A stretch of 64,000 nucleotides of DNA from Candidatus Eiseniibacteriota bacterium (lineage in GTDB: Bacteria > Eisenbacteria > RBG-16-71-46). The DNA is taken from assembly GCA_016710095.1 (NCBI GenBank), contig JADJLL010000018.1, positions 57,946-121,945 on the forward strand, written 5' to 3'. The notes beneath the pieces were generated by a model. That model had not been told where the DNA came from. It searched no databases and saw nothing but the letters and a program-made list of their open reading frames with translations. Below are positions 33,366 through 42,430 of the stretch, one piece after another (position 1 is the stretch's first letter; every line of letters starts with the position of its first letter). A program made the position numbers and the translations under genes.

Positions 33366-34712
33366 ATGTCGTCGTCCCTGATGATCAGCGTCGCGGGAGT
33401 GCGTGGCATCGTCGGAGTGTCGCTGGACCCCGCCGTGGTCGCGCGTTTCGCCGCGGCGTTCTCGCACGCGCTGGGCGAAGGCCCGGTCGTGGTCGGCCGT
33501 GACGCCCGTGTGAGCGGGCCCATGGTGCTGCAGGCCGTGTGCGCGGGCCTCACCGCCGCCGGCCGCGACGTCGTGGACATCGGCCTGGCGACGACGCCGG
33601 CCACGCAGATGGCGGTCGAACACCTGAAGGCCGCGGGCGGCGTGATCCTCACGGCCAGCCACAACCCCGCGGAATGGAACGCGCTCAAGTTCCTCTCCGG
33701 GCGCGGGGAGTTCCTCGGGCCCGTCGAAGGCAAGGCGGTGCGCGAGCGCTTCGAGCAGAACCGCGACCTCTGGACGACGTGGGACAAGCTCGGCTCGGTC
33801 CGCACCGAGGCCGGCGCCCTCGAGTGGCATCTCGAGCGCGTCCTCGGGCTCGAGTACGTGAACGTCGAGGCCATCCGTGCCCGCAAGCTGAAGGTCGTCG
33901 TGGACGGCTGCGCGAGCGTCGGCGGCGTCGCCGTTCCCGCCCTGCTCGAGCGCCTCGGCGCGACGGTCGTGAAGCTCGACTGCGAGCCGAACGGCGCCTT
34001 CACGCGCGTCCTCGAGCCGCTGCCCGAGCACCTCGGAGCGCTGGGCAAAGCCGTACTCGAGGCGAAGGCCGACTTCGGCGTCGCGCTCGACCCGGATGCC
34101 GACCGCGCCGCCTTCGTGGCCGCCGACGGCGTGCCGCTCGGGGAGGAGTTCACGGTCGCCCTCGGCACGCAGGTCGTGCTGGCCGTCCACAAGGGCCCGG
34201 TGGTGACAAACCTCTCGACCTCCCGTATGCTCGAACGCGTCTGTCAGGACGCCGGAGTCGCCTTGCACCGCACCCCTGTCGGAGAGGCGCATGTCGTTGC
34301 GGCCATTCACGCTGTCGGCGCGATCGCCGGTGGCGAGGGCAACGGCGGCATGATCCTTCCGGCGGCCCACTGCGGCCGGGATGGCCTGGTCGCGGTGGCC
34401 CTGATCGCACAGGCCATGAGCCGAGGAGCGACGCTTCGAGAACTGGCTACCGGATTGCCCCAGTACGCGATGGTGAAGGACAAGTTGGCGCGGCCCGATG
34501 AACCGTGGGAGCGCGCAGCCGATCGCCTTCGGTCGGTCTTCGCGGACTGGGAACTCGATACCGTGGACGGGATGCGATTCGCCCGCGGAGAAGAGTGGGT
34601 CCACGTACGTCCCTCGGGTACGGAGCCGGTCGTTCGCGTCATCGCGGAGACACCGGCCCTCGTTCGCACCCGCGAAATCGTCGAAGTGGCGCGGAAGGCC
34701 GTCGAGGCCTGA
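33366..34712 (+). CDS. glmM: Phosphoglucosamine mutase
   Basis: 448 residues. Interconverts glucosamine-6-P and glucosamine-1-P for UDP-GlcNAc. TASHNPAEWNALKF holds the phosphoserine, LDPDADRAAF the magnesium site, GEGNGG the sugar loop and RPSGTEPVVRV the phosphate-binding loop. The S-H-N-P-x-x-x-N loop and the neighbour glmS argue for GlmM rather than phosphomannomutase. ATG 33366 is preceded by GGAGGG. Nineteen bases separate it from glmS, so both lead to peptidoglycan and LPS precursors as one unit. Confidence 0.85.
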   Translation: MSSSLMISVAGVRGIVGVSLDPAVVARFAAAFSHALGEGPVVVGRDARVSGPMVLQAVCAGLTAAGRDVVDIGLATTPATQMAVEHLKAAGGVILTASHNPAEWNALKFLSGRGEFLGPVEGKAVRERFEQNRDLWTTWDKLGSVRTEAGALEWHLERVLGLEYVNVEAIRARKLKVVVDGCASVGGVAVPALLERLGATVVKLDCEPNGAFTRVLEPLPEHLGALGKAVLEAKADFGVALDPDADRAAFVAADGVPLGEEFTVALGTQVVLAVHKGPVVTNLSTSRMLERVCQDAGVALHRTPVGEAHVVAAIHAVGAIAGGEGNGGMILPAAHCGRDGLVAVALIAQAMSRGATLRELATGLPQYAMVKDKLARPDEPWERAADRLRSVFADWELDTVDGMRFARGEEWVHVRPSGTEPVVRVIAETPALVRTREIVEVARKAVEA

Positions 34713-34730
34713 CCGCAGGAGGAACGTTGC

Positions 34731-36563
34731 ATGTGCGGAATCGTCGGCTACGTCGGGCACCGTGATTGCCTTCCGATCCTGATCGAGGGCATCAAGCGGC
34801 TCGAGTACCGCGGCTACGACTCGGCGGGCGTGGCGGTCGAAGACGGCACGGGCCTCAAGGTGGTCAAGGCCGCCGGCAAGATCCGCTCGCTCGAAGCGAA
34901 GCTCCAGACCGGCGCGCCCGTGGGCACGTTCGGCATCGCGCACACGCGCTGGGCGACGCACGGTGAGCCGAACGACCTGAACGCCCATCCGCACACCGAC
35001 GAGAAGTGCACCGTCGCGCTCGTGCACAACGGGATCATCGAGAACTACGGCACGCTCAAGGCGGCGCTCGAGGCCGAGGGTCACGTCTTCAAGACGGAGA
35101 CGGACACCGAAGTGCTCGCGCACCTGATCGAGAAGTACCTGCGCAAGGGCCTCAAGCTCGAGCGCGCGGTGGCCGAGGCGCTCGAGGACGTCGAAGGCAC
35201 GTACGGCATCGCCGTCATGTGCGAGAGCGAGCCCGGCGTGCTCGTCGGCGCGCGTCACGGCAGCCCGATGGTCGTCGGCATCGCGGACGGCGAGTACTAC
35301 CTCGCGTCCGACGTCGCCGCGATCGTCGAGCACACGCGCCAGGTGATCTACCTCGACGACGGCGAAATGGCCGTGCTGTCCCCGCAGGGATTCCACACGG
35401 CGACCGTCGCGCTGGAGCGGGTCACGAAGGAAGTCCACGACGTGGACTGGGACCTGAGCCAGATCGAAAAGGGCGGCTACGAGCACTTCATGCTCAAGGA
35501 GATCTTCGAGCAGCCCGACGCGGTCCGGAACGCGATGCGCGGACGGCTCAACGTCGAGGAAGGGCTCGCGCGTCTCGGCGGCCTCAACATGACGCCGGAG
35601 CAGCTCCGCGAGATCCGCCGCATCATCATCCTCGGCTGCGGCACGTCGTGGCATGCCGGACTGATCGGCGAGTACATGCTCGAGGAGTTCGCGCGCATTC
35701 CCGTCGAGGTCGAGTACGCCTCCGAGTTCCGCTACCGCAACCCGATCGTGGACGAGGGCACGCTCGTGCTCGTCATCTCGCAGTCGGGCGAGACCATCGA
35801 CACGCTCGCGGCCATGCGTGAAGCGCGCCGCAAGGGCGCACGCGCGCTCGGCATCGTGAACGTGGTCGGCTCGACCATGGCGCGCGAATCCGACGGCGGT
35901 GTGTACATCCACGCGGGTCCGGAAATCGGCGTCGCGTCCACCAAGGCGTTCACGAGCCAGGTCACCGTGCTCGCGCTGCTCACGCTCGCGCTCGGCCGTC
36001 ACCGCGGCATGTCGCGCGACTACGGCGTCGAGATCGCGCGCGAGATGGCGCAGCTGCCCGAGAAGATCGAGCGCGTGCTCGCGAGCCACGACCTCGTGCG
36101 CCAGATGGCCGAGCTCTACAAGCAGCACAACAACTTCATCTACCTCGGCCGCGGCTTCAACTTCCCGGTCGCGCTCGAAGGCGCGCTGAAGCTGAAGGAG
36201 ATCTCGTACATCCACGCCGAAGGTTACCCGGCGGCGGAGATGAAGCACGGTCCCATCGCGCTCATCGACGAGAACATGCCGGTCGTCTTCATCTGCACGA
36301 AGGACAGCGCGTACGAGAAGGTCGTGAGCAACATGATGGAAGTGCGCGCCCGCAAGGGACGCATCATCGCCATCGCGAGCGAGGGCGACACCGAAGTGGC
36401 GTCGCGCGCCGACCACGTGCTGTACGTTCCGCAGAGCATCCCGATGCTGCAGCCGATCCTGTCCGTGATTCCGCTGCAGCTGCTGTCGTATCACGTCGCC
36501 GTGCAGCGCGGTTGCGACGTGGACCAGCCGCGCAATCTCGCCAAGAGCGTCACCGTCGAGTGA
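34731..36563 (+). CDS. glmS: Glutamine-fructose-6-phosphate aminotransferase (isomerizing)
   Basis: 610 residues. MCGIVGYVG places the N-terminal nucleophile Cys after Met removal; the glutaminase domain has YRGYDSAGVAV and HTRWATHG. Two SIS domains follow (CGTSWHAGLIGEYMLEE, SQSGETIDTLAAM, STKAFTSQV) and the C-terminal KSVTVE is canonical. It makes glucosamine-6-P, the substrate of GlmM encoded just upstream. GCAGGAGGAACG precedes the ATG. No glmS ribozyme seen in the 18-base spacer. Confidence 0.97.
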   Translation: MCGIVGYVGHRDCLPILIEGIKRLEYRGYDSAGVAVEDGTGLKVVKAAGKIRSLEAKLQTGAPVGTFGIAHTRWATHGEPNDLNAHPHTDEKCTVALVHNGIIENYGTLKAALEAEGHVFKTETDTEVLAHLIEKYLRKGLKLERAVAEALEDVEGTYGIAVMCESEPGVLVGARHGSPMVVGIADGEYYLASDVAAIVEHTRQVIYLDDGEMAVLSPQGFHTATVALERVTKEVHDVDWDLSQIEKGGYEHFMLKEIFEQPDAVRNAMRGRLNVEEGLARLGGLNMTPEQLREIRRIIILGCGTSWHAGLIGEYMLEEFARIPVEVEYASEFRYRNPIVDEGTLVLVISQSGETIDTLAAMREARRKGARALGIVNVVGSTMARESDGGVYIHAGPEIGVASTKAFTSQVTVLALLTLALGRHRGMSRDYGVEIAREMAQLPEKIERVLASHDLVRQMAELYKQHNNFIYLGRGFNFPVALEGALKLKEISYIHAEGYPAAEMKHGPIALIDENMPVVFICTKDSAYEKVVSNMMEVRARKGRIIAIASEGDTEVASRADHVLYVPQSIPMLQPILSVIPLQLLSYHVAVQRGCDVDQPRNLAKSVTVE

Positions 36564-36580
36564 CGGGCAAGGAGGCCCCA

Positions 36581-36982
36581 GTGAAGACCCCGTTGAACGT
36601 GACCGGTGCGCCGAAGGCGATCGGACCGTACGCGCAGGCGCAGGTCGTGCGGCTGCACGGCGGCAACAAGATGGTGTTCACCTCGGGCCAGATCGGCCTC
36701 GACCCGGCGACGGGCGAGATCGTCGCGGGTGGCGTGAAGGAGCAGTGCGAACGCGTGTTCGCGAACCTCGCCGCGGTGCTCGAAGGCGCCGGCCTTTCGT
36801 TCGCGGACGCCGTGAAGACCACGGTGTACCTCGCGGACATGGCCGACTTCGCCACCATGAACGAGGTCTACGCGCGGCACCTGGGCGAGAGCCTGCCGGC
36901 GCGCACGACGATCGCGGCCGCGGGCCTGCCGAAGGGCGCGCGCGTCGAGATCGACATCGTCGCGGTCGGCCGCGACCTCTAG
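36581..36982 (+). CDS. ridA: RidA-family enamine/imine deaminase
   Basis: 133 residues from GTG 36581, with AAGGAGG 6 bases upstream. AIGPYAQAQVV, VFTSGQIGLDP and the terminal RTTIAAAGLPKGARVEIDIVA, including the catalytic Arg, are the RidA signature. Removes reactive 2-aminoacrylate and related enamines that damage PLP enzymes. Eighteen bases after glmS. Confidence 0.93.
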   Translation: MKTPLNVTGAPKAIGPYAQAQVVRLHGGNKMVFTSGQIGLDPATGEIVAGGVKEQCERVFANLAAVLEGAGLSFADAVKTTVYLADMADFATMNEVYARHLGESLPARTTIAAAGLPKGARVEIDIVAVGRDL

Positions 36983-37024
36983 AACGGCTCGGGCGCGGTT
37001 TTCCGGGCGATCGGAGGGAGAGCC

Positions 37025-38086
37025 TTGAGCGAGAAGCGTCGGATCGAGATCCGGCTGACCGCGCAAGTGTCCTGCGCGGGTTGAGCGGCCAAACTGGGTC
37101 CGGGGGACCTGCGCCAGGCGCTCCAGCTGCTCCACATGCCTCGCAAGGACCGGCGTGTGCTCGTCGACGCTTCGACGCTCGACGACGCCGGCGTGTTCGC
37201 GCACGGCCGGGGAGAGGCTCTCGTGCAGACGGTGGACTTCTTCACGCCCATCGTGGACGACCCGTACGACTTCGGGCAGATCGCCGCGGCGAACGCGCTG
37301 TCGGACGTGTACGCGATGGGCGGCACGCCGCTCACCGCGCTCGCGCTGCTCTGCGCGCCCGAAACCGAGCTCCCTGCGGAAGCGCTCGCCGCGATCCTGC
37401 AGGGCGGCCTCGACAAGATGCACGAGGCCGGCGTCAGCGTGGTAGGCGGGCACTCGGTGCGCGACAAGGAACTGAAGTTCGGCTACAGCGTCACGGGCAT
37501 CGCGAAGCGGAAGCGCCTGCTGCTCAACAGCGGCGCGCGCCCCGGCGATCGCATGTACCTCACGAAGCCGATCGGCACCGGGATCCTCGCGACCGCGCTC
37601 AAGCAGGGGAAGCTCGACGACTCGCACGCGAAACGGCTCACGCGCCAGCTCGCCACGCTCAATCGCGCGGCCGGGGAACTGGCCGTCGAGTTCGGCGCCC
37701 GCGCCGCGACCGACGTCACGGGCTTCGGCATGCTCGGGCACGCCTCGCAGATGGCGCAGGCCAGCGGCGTGACGCTGCAACTGCGCCCGTCCGCCGGGTG
37801 GCTGCTTCCCCGCGTTCGTGAGTTCGTCGCCGCGGGCGTCGTCCCGGGCGGGCTCGCGCGCAACCGCGAGTTCTACGCGCCGCGTATCCTCGCCGAAGGC
37901 GTGGACGAGGAGACGATGACCGCGCTCTACGATCCGCAGACGTCCGGCGGGCTGTTCGTCGCGATTCCTCCGCGCAAGGCGAAGGCGTTCGAGGCGGCGA
38001 TGCAGCGCCGCCGCGTGTGGCACGTGGTGGCCGGTGAAGCGACGCAGGCGGGGGAGCACCTCGTGGTGCTGTCTCCGTCGGCGTGA
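37025..38086 (+). CDS. selD: Selenide, water dikinase with UGA-encoded selenocysteine
   Basis: Makes monoselenophosphate from selenide and ATP. The frame from TTG 37025 (GGAGGG upstream) reads SCAG, then TGA at 37082-37084, then AAKLGPGDLRQAL. The TGA falls at the catalytic position (Cys17 or Sec of known SelD, with the following essential Lys), so it encodes selenocysteine at residue 20. The downstream part has VDASTLDDAGVF, TVDFFTPIVDDPYDFGQIAAANALSDVYAMGG and GGHSVRDKELKFG, all standard. Total 353 residues. tRNA-Sec follows 15 bases after the stop. A 5-bp hairpin after the UGA may be the SECIS. Confidence 0.93.
37097..37109 (+). promoter_or_regulatory. Candidate bacterial SECIS hairpin in selD
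   Basis: GGTCC-GGG-GGACC forms a perfect 5-bp stem. Its loop begins with G, 17 bases after the UGA, within the distance range of bacterial SECIS elements. G-U pairs could add two more steps below the stem. Recognition by SelB is inferred. Confidence 0.5.
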
Positions 38087-38101
38087 GAAAGGACTTCGTG
38101 C

Positions 38102-38199
38102 GGGAGCGAATGGGATCTGGTGGTCCCCGAGGACTTCAAATCCTTTTGCCGGGCGCCTCTGGTGTCCGGGGTGGGTTCGATTCCCACGCGTTCCCGCCA
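38102..38199 (+). tRNA. selC: tRNA-Sec (TCA)
   Basis: 98 bases with encoded CCA. The anticodon loop CTTCAAA gives TCA, which reads UGA. The long variable arm, extended acceptor stem (GGGAGCG with matching CGTTCCC-like 3' strand), and T arm GTGGG-TTCGATT-CCCAC are the hallmarks of tRNA-Sec. It supplies the Sec decoded in the adjacent selD. Confidence 0.95.
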
Positions 38200-38754
38200 A
38201 TACTTCTCGCGACGCTCGTCGCGGTCCTGCTGATCGTCGCGGGAGCGGGCTCGGCCGACGCCGCGCCGGCCCGCCGTGACAGCACCCAGCGTCACGAGGC
38301 GTGGCACGAGCAGCCGCGCGTGGTCATGCTGCGCTCGCTGCTCGTTCCGGGCTGGGGACAGCTGCACAATCGCGCGTATTTCAAGGCCGTGGCCGTCGCC
38401 GCGGGCGAGGGCGTGCTCATCGCCCGGCTGTCGCAGGACGGCAAGGACCTCTCGACCTGGCGAGCCCGGGTCGACCAGGCCGCCCGGGACGAGGACGCCG
38501 AGGGTTACGCGGCGGCCGCAACCGAGTACAATGCCGCGCTCGACCGCCTGGTGGGGCATCAGTGGCTTCTCGGCGGTGTGATCGCCTACGCGCTCGTGGA
38601 CGCGTACGTGGACGCGCATTTCCGCGACTTCGACATCGAGTTTCGAACGGACCCCGCGCTTCCCGACGGGATCCCGCCTTCCGATGCCCGCCCCGTGCGG
38701 GGCGGCGGAACGCGGGGCGTCGGCGTGCGCGCAGCACTTCGGTGGCACTTTTGA
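38200..38754 (+). CDS. DUF5683 membrane protein, start uncertain
   Basis: Up to 184 residues. The frame carries a signal-like hydrophobic stretch (LLATLVAVLLIVAGAGSADAA), then SLLVPGWGQLHN, the DUF5683 hallmark, then two further hydrophobic segments. No ATG, GTG or TTG occurs between the CCA end of tRNA-Sec and GTG 38319. Choices are ATA at 38200, GTG 38083 (overlapping the selD stop and running through the tRNA), TTG 38143 inside the tRNA, or GTG 38319 with loss of the signal. I mark the frame from just after the tRNA. Coupled to lepA by TTGA. Confidence 0.5.
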   Translation: MLLATLVAVLLIVAGAGSADAAPARRDSTQRHEAWHEQPRVVMLRSLLVPGWGQLHNRAYFKAVAVAAGEGVLIARLSQDGKDLSTWRARVDQAARDEDAEGYAAAATEYNAALDRLVGHQWLLGGVIAYALVDAYVDAHFRDFDIEFRTDPALPDGIPPSDARPVRGGGTRGVGVRAALRWHF

Positions 38755-40562
38755 GTGATCCTCGGCTGAAGAACATCCGCAACTTCTGCATCGTCGCCCA
38801 CATCGATCACGGCAAGAGCACGCTGGCGGACCGGCTGCTCGAGGTCACCCATACCCTGACGCCCCAGCAGATGAAGGCGCAGGTGCTGGACGACATGGAC
38901 CTCGAGCGCGAGAAGGGCATCACGATCAAGTCGCACGCCATCGCCATGGAGTGGAAGGCGAAGGACGGCGTGACGTACGAGCTCAACCTGATCGACACGC
39001 CCGGGCACGTGGACTTCACGTACGAAGTCTCGCGCGCGCTCGCCGCGTGCGAAGGCGCGATCCTCGTGGTCGACGCGTCGCAGGGCATCGAGGCGCAGAC
39101 GCTGTCGAACTACTACCTCGCCGCGGACCAGAAACTCACGATCGTCGGCGCGCTGAACAAGATCGATCTTCCCGCGGCGCGTCCCGACGAGATCGCGCTC
39201 GAGATCGAACACTACGCGCACGTGCCGGCCGAGCATGTCGCGCGCATCAGCGCGAAGACGGGCTTCGGCGTGCCGGAGCTGCTCGAGCAGGTGATCGCGG
39301 ACGTGCCGCCGCCGTCGGGTGACCCCGACGCGCCCTTCCGCGCGCTCATCTTCGACTCGAAGTTCGACCAGTACCGCGGCGTCGTGTGTCTCGTGCGCGT
39401 CGTGGACGGCCGCATCCGCGCGGGCGAGAAGATCCGCTTCCTGTCGACCGGCGCGATGCACGAGGTCACGGAAGTCGGCAAGCTGCGCCTGAAGCTCGAC
39501 CCCGCGAGCGAACTGCACGCGGGACAGGTCGGCTACATCGTCGCCGGCATCAAGACGGTCGCGGACGCGCGAGTCGGCGACACGATCGTCGCGGACGACA
39601 TCGCCGGCATGGAGATGCTGCCGGGCTTCCGCGAGACCAAGTCCATGGTCTTCTCGGGGCTCTATCCGATCGACGCCGAGCAGTACGAGGACCTCAAGGA
39701 GGCGCTCGCGCGCCTGCGCCTGAACGACGCCTCGCTCATGTACGAGCCGGAGACGTCGGTCGCGCTCGGCTTCGGTTTCCGCGTCGGCTTCCTCGGCCTG
39801 CTGCACCTCGAGATCATCCAGGAGCGTCTGCGCCGCGAGTTCATGATCGATCTCATCGCGACGACGCCGAGCGTGGTCTATCACGTGCTGCAGACCGACG
39901 GCGAGTTCCTCAAGGTGGACAACCCGTGCAACCTTCCGCCGCCGCAGAACATCGAGGCGATCGAAGAGCCCATGGTGCTCGCGCACATCGTGACGCCGAC
40001 CGAGTACCTCGGGAACATCCTCAAGCTCTGCCAGGAGCGCCGCGGCGAGCACGACGGGATGGAGTACATCGAGGAGACGCGCGTCCGGATCGCGTACAAG
40101 CTGCCGCTCGGCGAGATCGTGCTCGACTTCTACGACCGCCTGAAGAGCGTGTCGCGCGGCTACGCGTCGCTCGACTACGACATCGTCGGCTACCAGCAGT
40201 CGGACGTGATCAAGCTCGACATCATGCTGAACGGCGAGATGGTGGACGCGCTCTCGGCGATCGTGCACCGCTCGAAGGCGTACACGTACGGCAGTTCGCT
40301 GTGCGAGAAGCTCAAGGAACTCATCCCGCGGCAGATGTTCCAGGTCGCGGTGCAGGCGGCGATCGGCGGCAAGGTCATCGCGCGCGAGACCATCGGCGCG
40401 ATGCGCAAGAACGTGATCGCCAAGTGCTACGGCGGCGACATCAGCCGCAAGCGCAAGCTGCTCGAGAAGCAGAAAGAGGGCAAGCGGCGCATGAAGCAGA
40501 TCGGAACCGTCGAGGTCCCGCAGGAAGCGTTCCTCGCCGTACTCAAGGTGGACCGGAGCTGA
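38751..40562 (+). CDS. lepA: Elongation factor 4 (LepA)
   Basis: 603 residues from TTG 38751, which overlaps the previous stop. GTPase with VAHIDHGKSTLADRL (G1), DLEREKGITIK (G2), DTPGHVDF (G3) and NKIDLP (G4), then EF-G-like domains and the LepA-specific C-terminal domain ending in KCYGGDISRKRKLLEKQKEGKRRMK. It back-translocates or remodels stalled ribosomes. Next to lepB, the classical lepA-lepB arrangement. Confidence 0.97.
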   Translation: MSDPRLKNIRNFCIVAHIDHGKSTLADRLLEVTHTLTPQQMKAQVLDDMDLEREKGITIKSHAIAMEWKAKDGVTYELNLIDTPGHVDFTYEVSRALAACEGAILVVDASQGIEAQTLSNYYLAADQKLTIVGALNKIDLPAARPDEIALEIEHYAHVPAEHVARISAKTGFGVPELLEQVIADVPPPSGDPDAPFRALIFDSKFDQYRGVVCLVRVVDGRIRAGEKIRFLSTGAMHEVTEVGKLRLKLDPASELHAGQVGYIVAGIKTVADARVGDTIVADDIAGMEMLPGFRETKSMVFSGLYPIDAEQYEDLKEALARLRLNDASLMYEPETSVALGFGFRVGFLGLLHLEIIQERLRREFMIDLIATTPSVVYHVLQTDGEFLKVDNPCNLPPPQNIEAIEEPMVLAHIVTPTEYLGNILKLCQERRGEHDGMEYIEETRVRIAYKLPLGEIVLDFYDRLKSVSRGYASLDYDIVGYQQSDVIKLDIMLNGEMVDALSAIVHRSKAYTYGSSLCEKLKELIPRQMFQVAVQAAIGGKVIARETIGAMRKNVIAKCYGGDISRKRKLLEKQKEGKRRMKQIGTVEVPQEAFLAVLKVDRS

Positions 40563-40580
40563 CGCTCCCAAAGGAGAGCC

Positions 40581-41216
40581 ATGTCCAGCAGCGCACCGAA
40601 GTCGCAGGTCCGGGAATACACGGAAGCCATTCTCTGGGCCGTCGTGCTCACGTTCTTCCTGCGCGCGTTCGTCATCCAGGCGTTCCGCATTCCGTCCGAA
40701 TCCATGTGCGACACGCTGCTGGTCGGCGACTTCCTGTTCGTGAACAAGTTCGAGTACGGGCCGAAGATCCCGTTCACGCACATCCGACTGCCCGGGCTGC
40801 ATCCGCCGCGGCAGGGTGACGTGATCGTGTTCCAGTACCCGCCCGATCCGAGCAAGGACTTCATCAAGCGCTGCATCGGTACGCCCGGCCACACCGTCCA
40901 GGTGAAGCACAAGGACGCGTACGTGGACGGCCGCAAGCTCGCCGAGCCCTACGTGAAGCACGTGGACCCGCGCGAAATGGACTACCGCGGCTACGAGGAT
41001 CGCGACAACACCGAGCTCGTCACGGTCGGACCCAATCAGCTGTTCATGATGGGCGACAACCGCGACAACTCGTACGACAGCCGCTTCTGGGGCACGGTCA
41101 AGATGGACCTCGTCAAGGGCCGCGCGCTCTTCATCTACTTCTCGACCGGTGGCGACAAGTGGTGGAACGGCCTGTTCAACATCCGCTTCAACCGGATGTT
41201 CCGGCCCATTCGCTGA
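40581..41216 (+). CDS. lepB: Signal peptidase I
   Basis: 211 residues. One N-terminal membrane helix (ILWAVVLTFFLRAFVIQAF), catalytic Ser in IPSESM, catalytic Lys in DFIKRCIG, and the box MGDNRDNSYDSRFWG. Cleaves Sec and Tat signal peptides outside the inner membrane. AAGGAGAGCC is the ribosome site, 18 bases after lepA. Ends in a four-base overlap with the hemW frame. Confidence 0.96.
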   Translation: MSSSAPKSQVREYTEAILWAVVLTFFLRAFVIQAFRIPSESMCDTLLVGDFLFVNKFEYGPKIPFTHIRLPGLHPPRQGDVIVFQYPPDPSKDFIKRCIGTPGHTVQVKHKDAYVDGRKLAEPYVKHVDPREMDYRGYEDRDNTELVTVGPNQLFMMGDNRDNSYDSRFWGTVKMDLVKGRALFIYFSTGGDKWWNGLFNIRFNRMFRPIR

Positions 41217-42397
41217 ACCGCGAGGGGCCCGGCGAGGCCGCGCGCCGCGAGGCGCGCACCGGCCTCTACGTGCACGTGCCGTTCTGCGCGGTGCGCTGCC
41301 ACTACTGCCACTTCTCGACGGCCGCCTTCTCGGGCGACGCCGTCGAGCGGTGGTTCGCCGGCATCGAGCGTGAGGCCGCGATGCGCGCCCCGCTCGCCGG
41401 CGGCGTCGCGTTCACGTCGCTGTTCTTCGGCGGCGGCACGCCCTCGGCGCTCTCGTCGCGGCACTTTCGCCGGCTGTGGGACCTGCTGCGCGCGCACTTC
41501 ACTCTGGCGCCGAACGCCGAAGTGACGCTCGAGGCGAACCCCGAGAGCGCGAAGGCGCCGCTGCTCGCCGCGTGGCGCGAGGCGGGAGTGAACCGCCTGT
41601 CGTTCGGCGCGCAGAGCTTCGAGCCCTCGGAACTCCGCTCGCTCGGGCGCATTCACGACGAAGCGCGGCCCGTCGAAGCCGTGGCGCTCGCACGCGCGCA
41701 CGGCTTCGAGCGTGTGAGCCTCGATCTCATGTACGGCTACCCGGGCCACCGGCCGGACGCTTTCGCGCGCACGCTCGACCGCGTCGGCTCGCTCGCGCTC
41801 GAGCACGTGAGCGCCTACTGCTACATCCCCGAGGGCGTGACGCCGCAAGGGGAGCGCGCGCTCGCGAGCGGCGGCCCGCCGGTGCCCGACGAGGCGCAGG
41901 CCGCGCTCTACGAACAGCTGAGCGCCGCCATGGAGGGGATGGGGCTCGCGTGCTACGAGACGAGCAACTTCTGCCGCCCGGACGCCGAGTCGCGCCACAA
42001 CCTCACGTACTGGCTGCGCCGTGACTACCTCGCGCTCGGGCCTTCGGCGCACGCCTGCTGGCGCGGCGAGCGCTGGGGCAACCGCTTCTCGACCGCCGAC
42101 TGGACCGCCGCCCTCGAGCGCGGCGAAGACCCGGCGTCCGAACGGGAGCGCTCGCCGGAGGCGAGCATCTCCGAAGAAATCGTCATGCTCGGGTTACGTC
42201 TTTCGAGCGGCCTGCTCGCCGCCGACTACACGACCGAGGAATGGGCGGGGGTCGAGCGCCGGTTCGGCGAGGCCTTCGCGGCCGCGCGGGACGCGGGCCG
42301 CCTCGAAGCCGTGCCCGGCGGCTGGCGCATCCCGCGCGCGCACCGGTTCCTCGCCGACGACACGATCGCGTGGCTCGCCGCCCGGGCTCGCGGTTGA
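41213..42397 (+). CDS. hemW: HemW-like radical SAM protein, probable CTG start
   Basis: About 394 residues. LYVHVPFCAVRCHYCHF has the C-x3-C-x2-C cluster motif of HemW/HemN; FFGGGTPSAL, NPESAKAPLLAAWREAGVNRLSFGAQSF and the C-terminal HemN domain follow. HemW is a heme chaperone, not the coproporphyrinogen oxidase. No ATG, GTG or TTG lies between the lepB stop and the conserved start, but CTG 41213 overlaps the lepB TGA as CTGA. Rare CTG initiation by coupling is the simplest reading. Confidence 0.85.
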   Translation: MNREGPGEAARREARTGLYVHVPFCAVRCHYCHFSTAAFSGDAVERWFAGIEREAAMRAPLAGGVAFTSLFFGGGTPSALSSRHFRRLWDLLRAHFTLAPNAEVTLEANPESAKAPLLAAWREAGVNRLSFGAQSFEPSELRSLGRIHDEARPVEAVALARAHGFERVSLDLMYGYPGHRPDAFARTLDRVGSLALEHVSAYCYIPEGVTPQGERALASGGPPVPDEAQAALYEQLSAAMEGMGLACYETSNFCRPDAESRHNLTYWLRRDYLALGPSAHACWRGERWGNRFSTADWTAALERGEDPASERERSPEASISEEIVMLGLRLSSGLLAADYTTEEWAGVERRFGEAFAAARDAGRLEAVPGGWRIPRAHRFLADDTIAWLAARARG

Positions 42398-42423
42398 CAC
42401 GGTTTCGGCGTGCTCCCTAAATT
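42394..42423 (+). promoter_or_regulatory. Strong promoter of the hrcA operon, leaderless geometry
   Basis: TTGACA (42394-42399), 18 bases, TAAATT (42418-42423), the best sigma-70-type match in the window. ATG 42431 begins 7 bases after the -10 box, and no ribosome site is present. The hemW stop (TGA) lies inside the -35 box. Confidence 0.75.
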
Positions 42424-42430
42424 CCCGCCC

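Noticed and set aside
37136..38086. selD starting at ATG 37136
   Set aside because: This would remove the catalytic Sec and the ATP-binding glycine-rich loop. The homologous N terminus is present upstream across the TGA.
38301..40562. A 753-residue LepA with a long N-terminal extension
   Set aside because: The extension is out-of-frame DUF5683 sequence. LepA homology starts at TTG 38751 with SDPRLKNIRNFCIVAHIDHGK.
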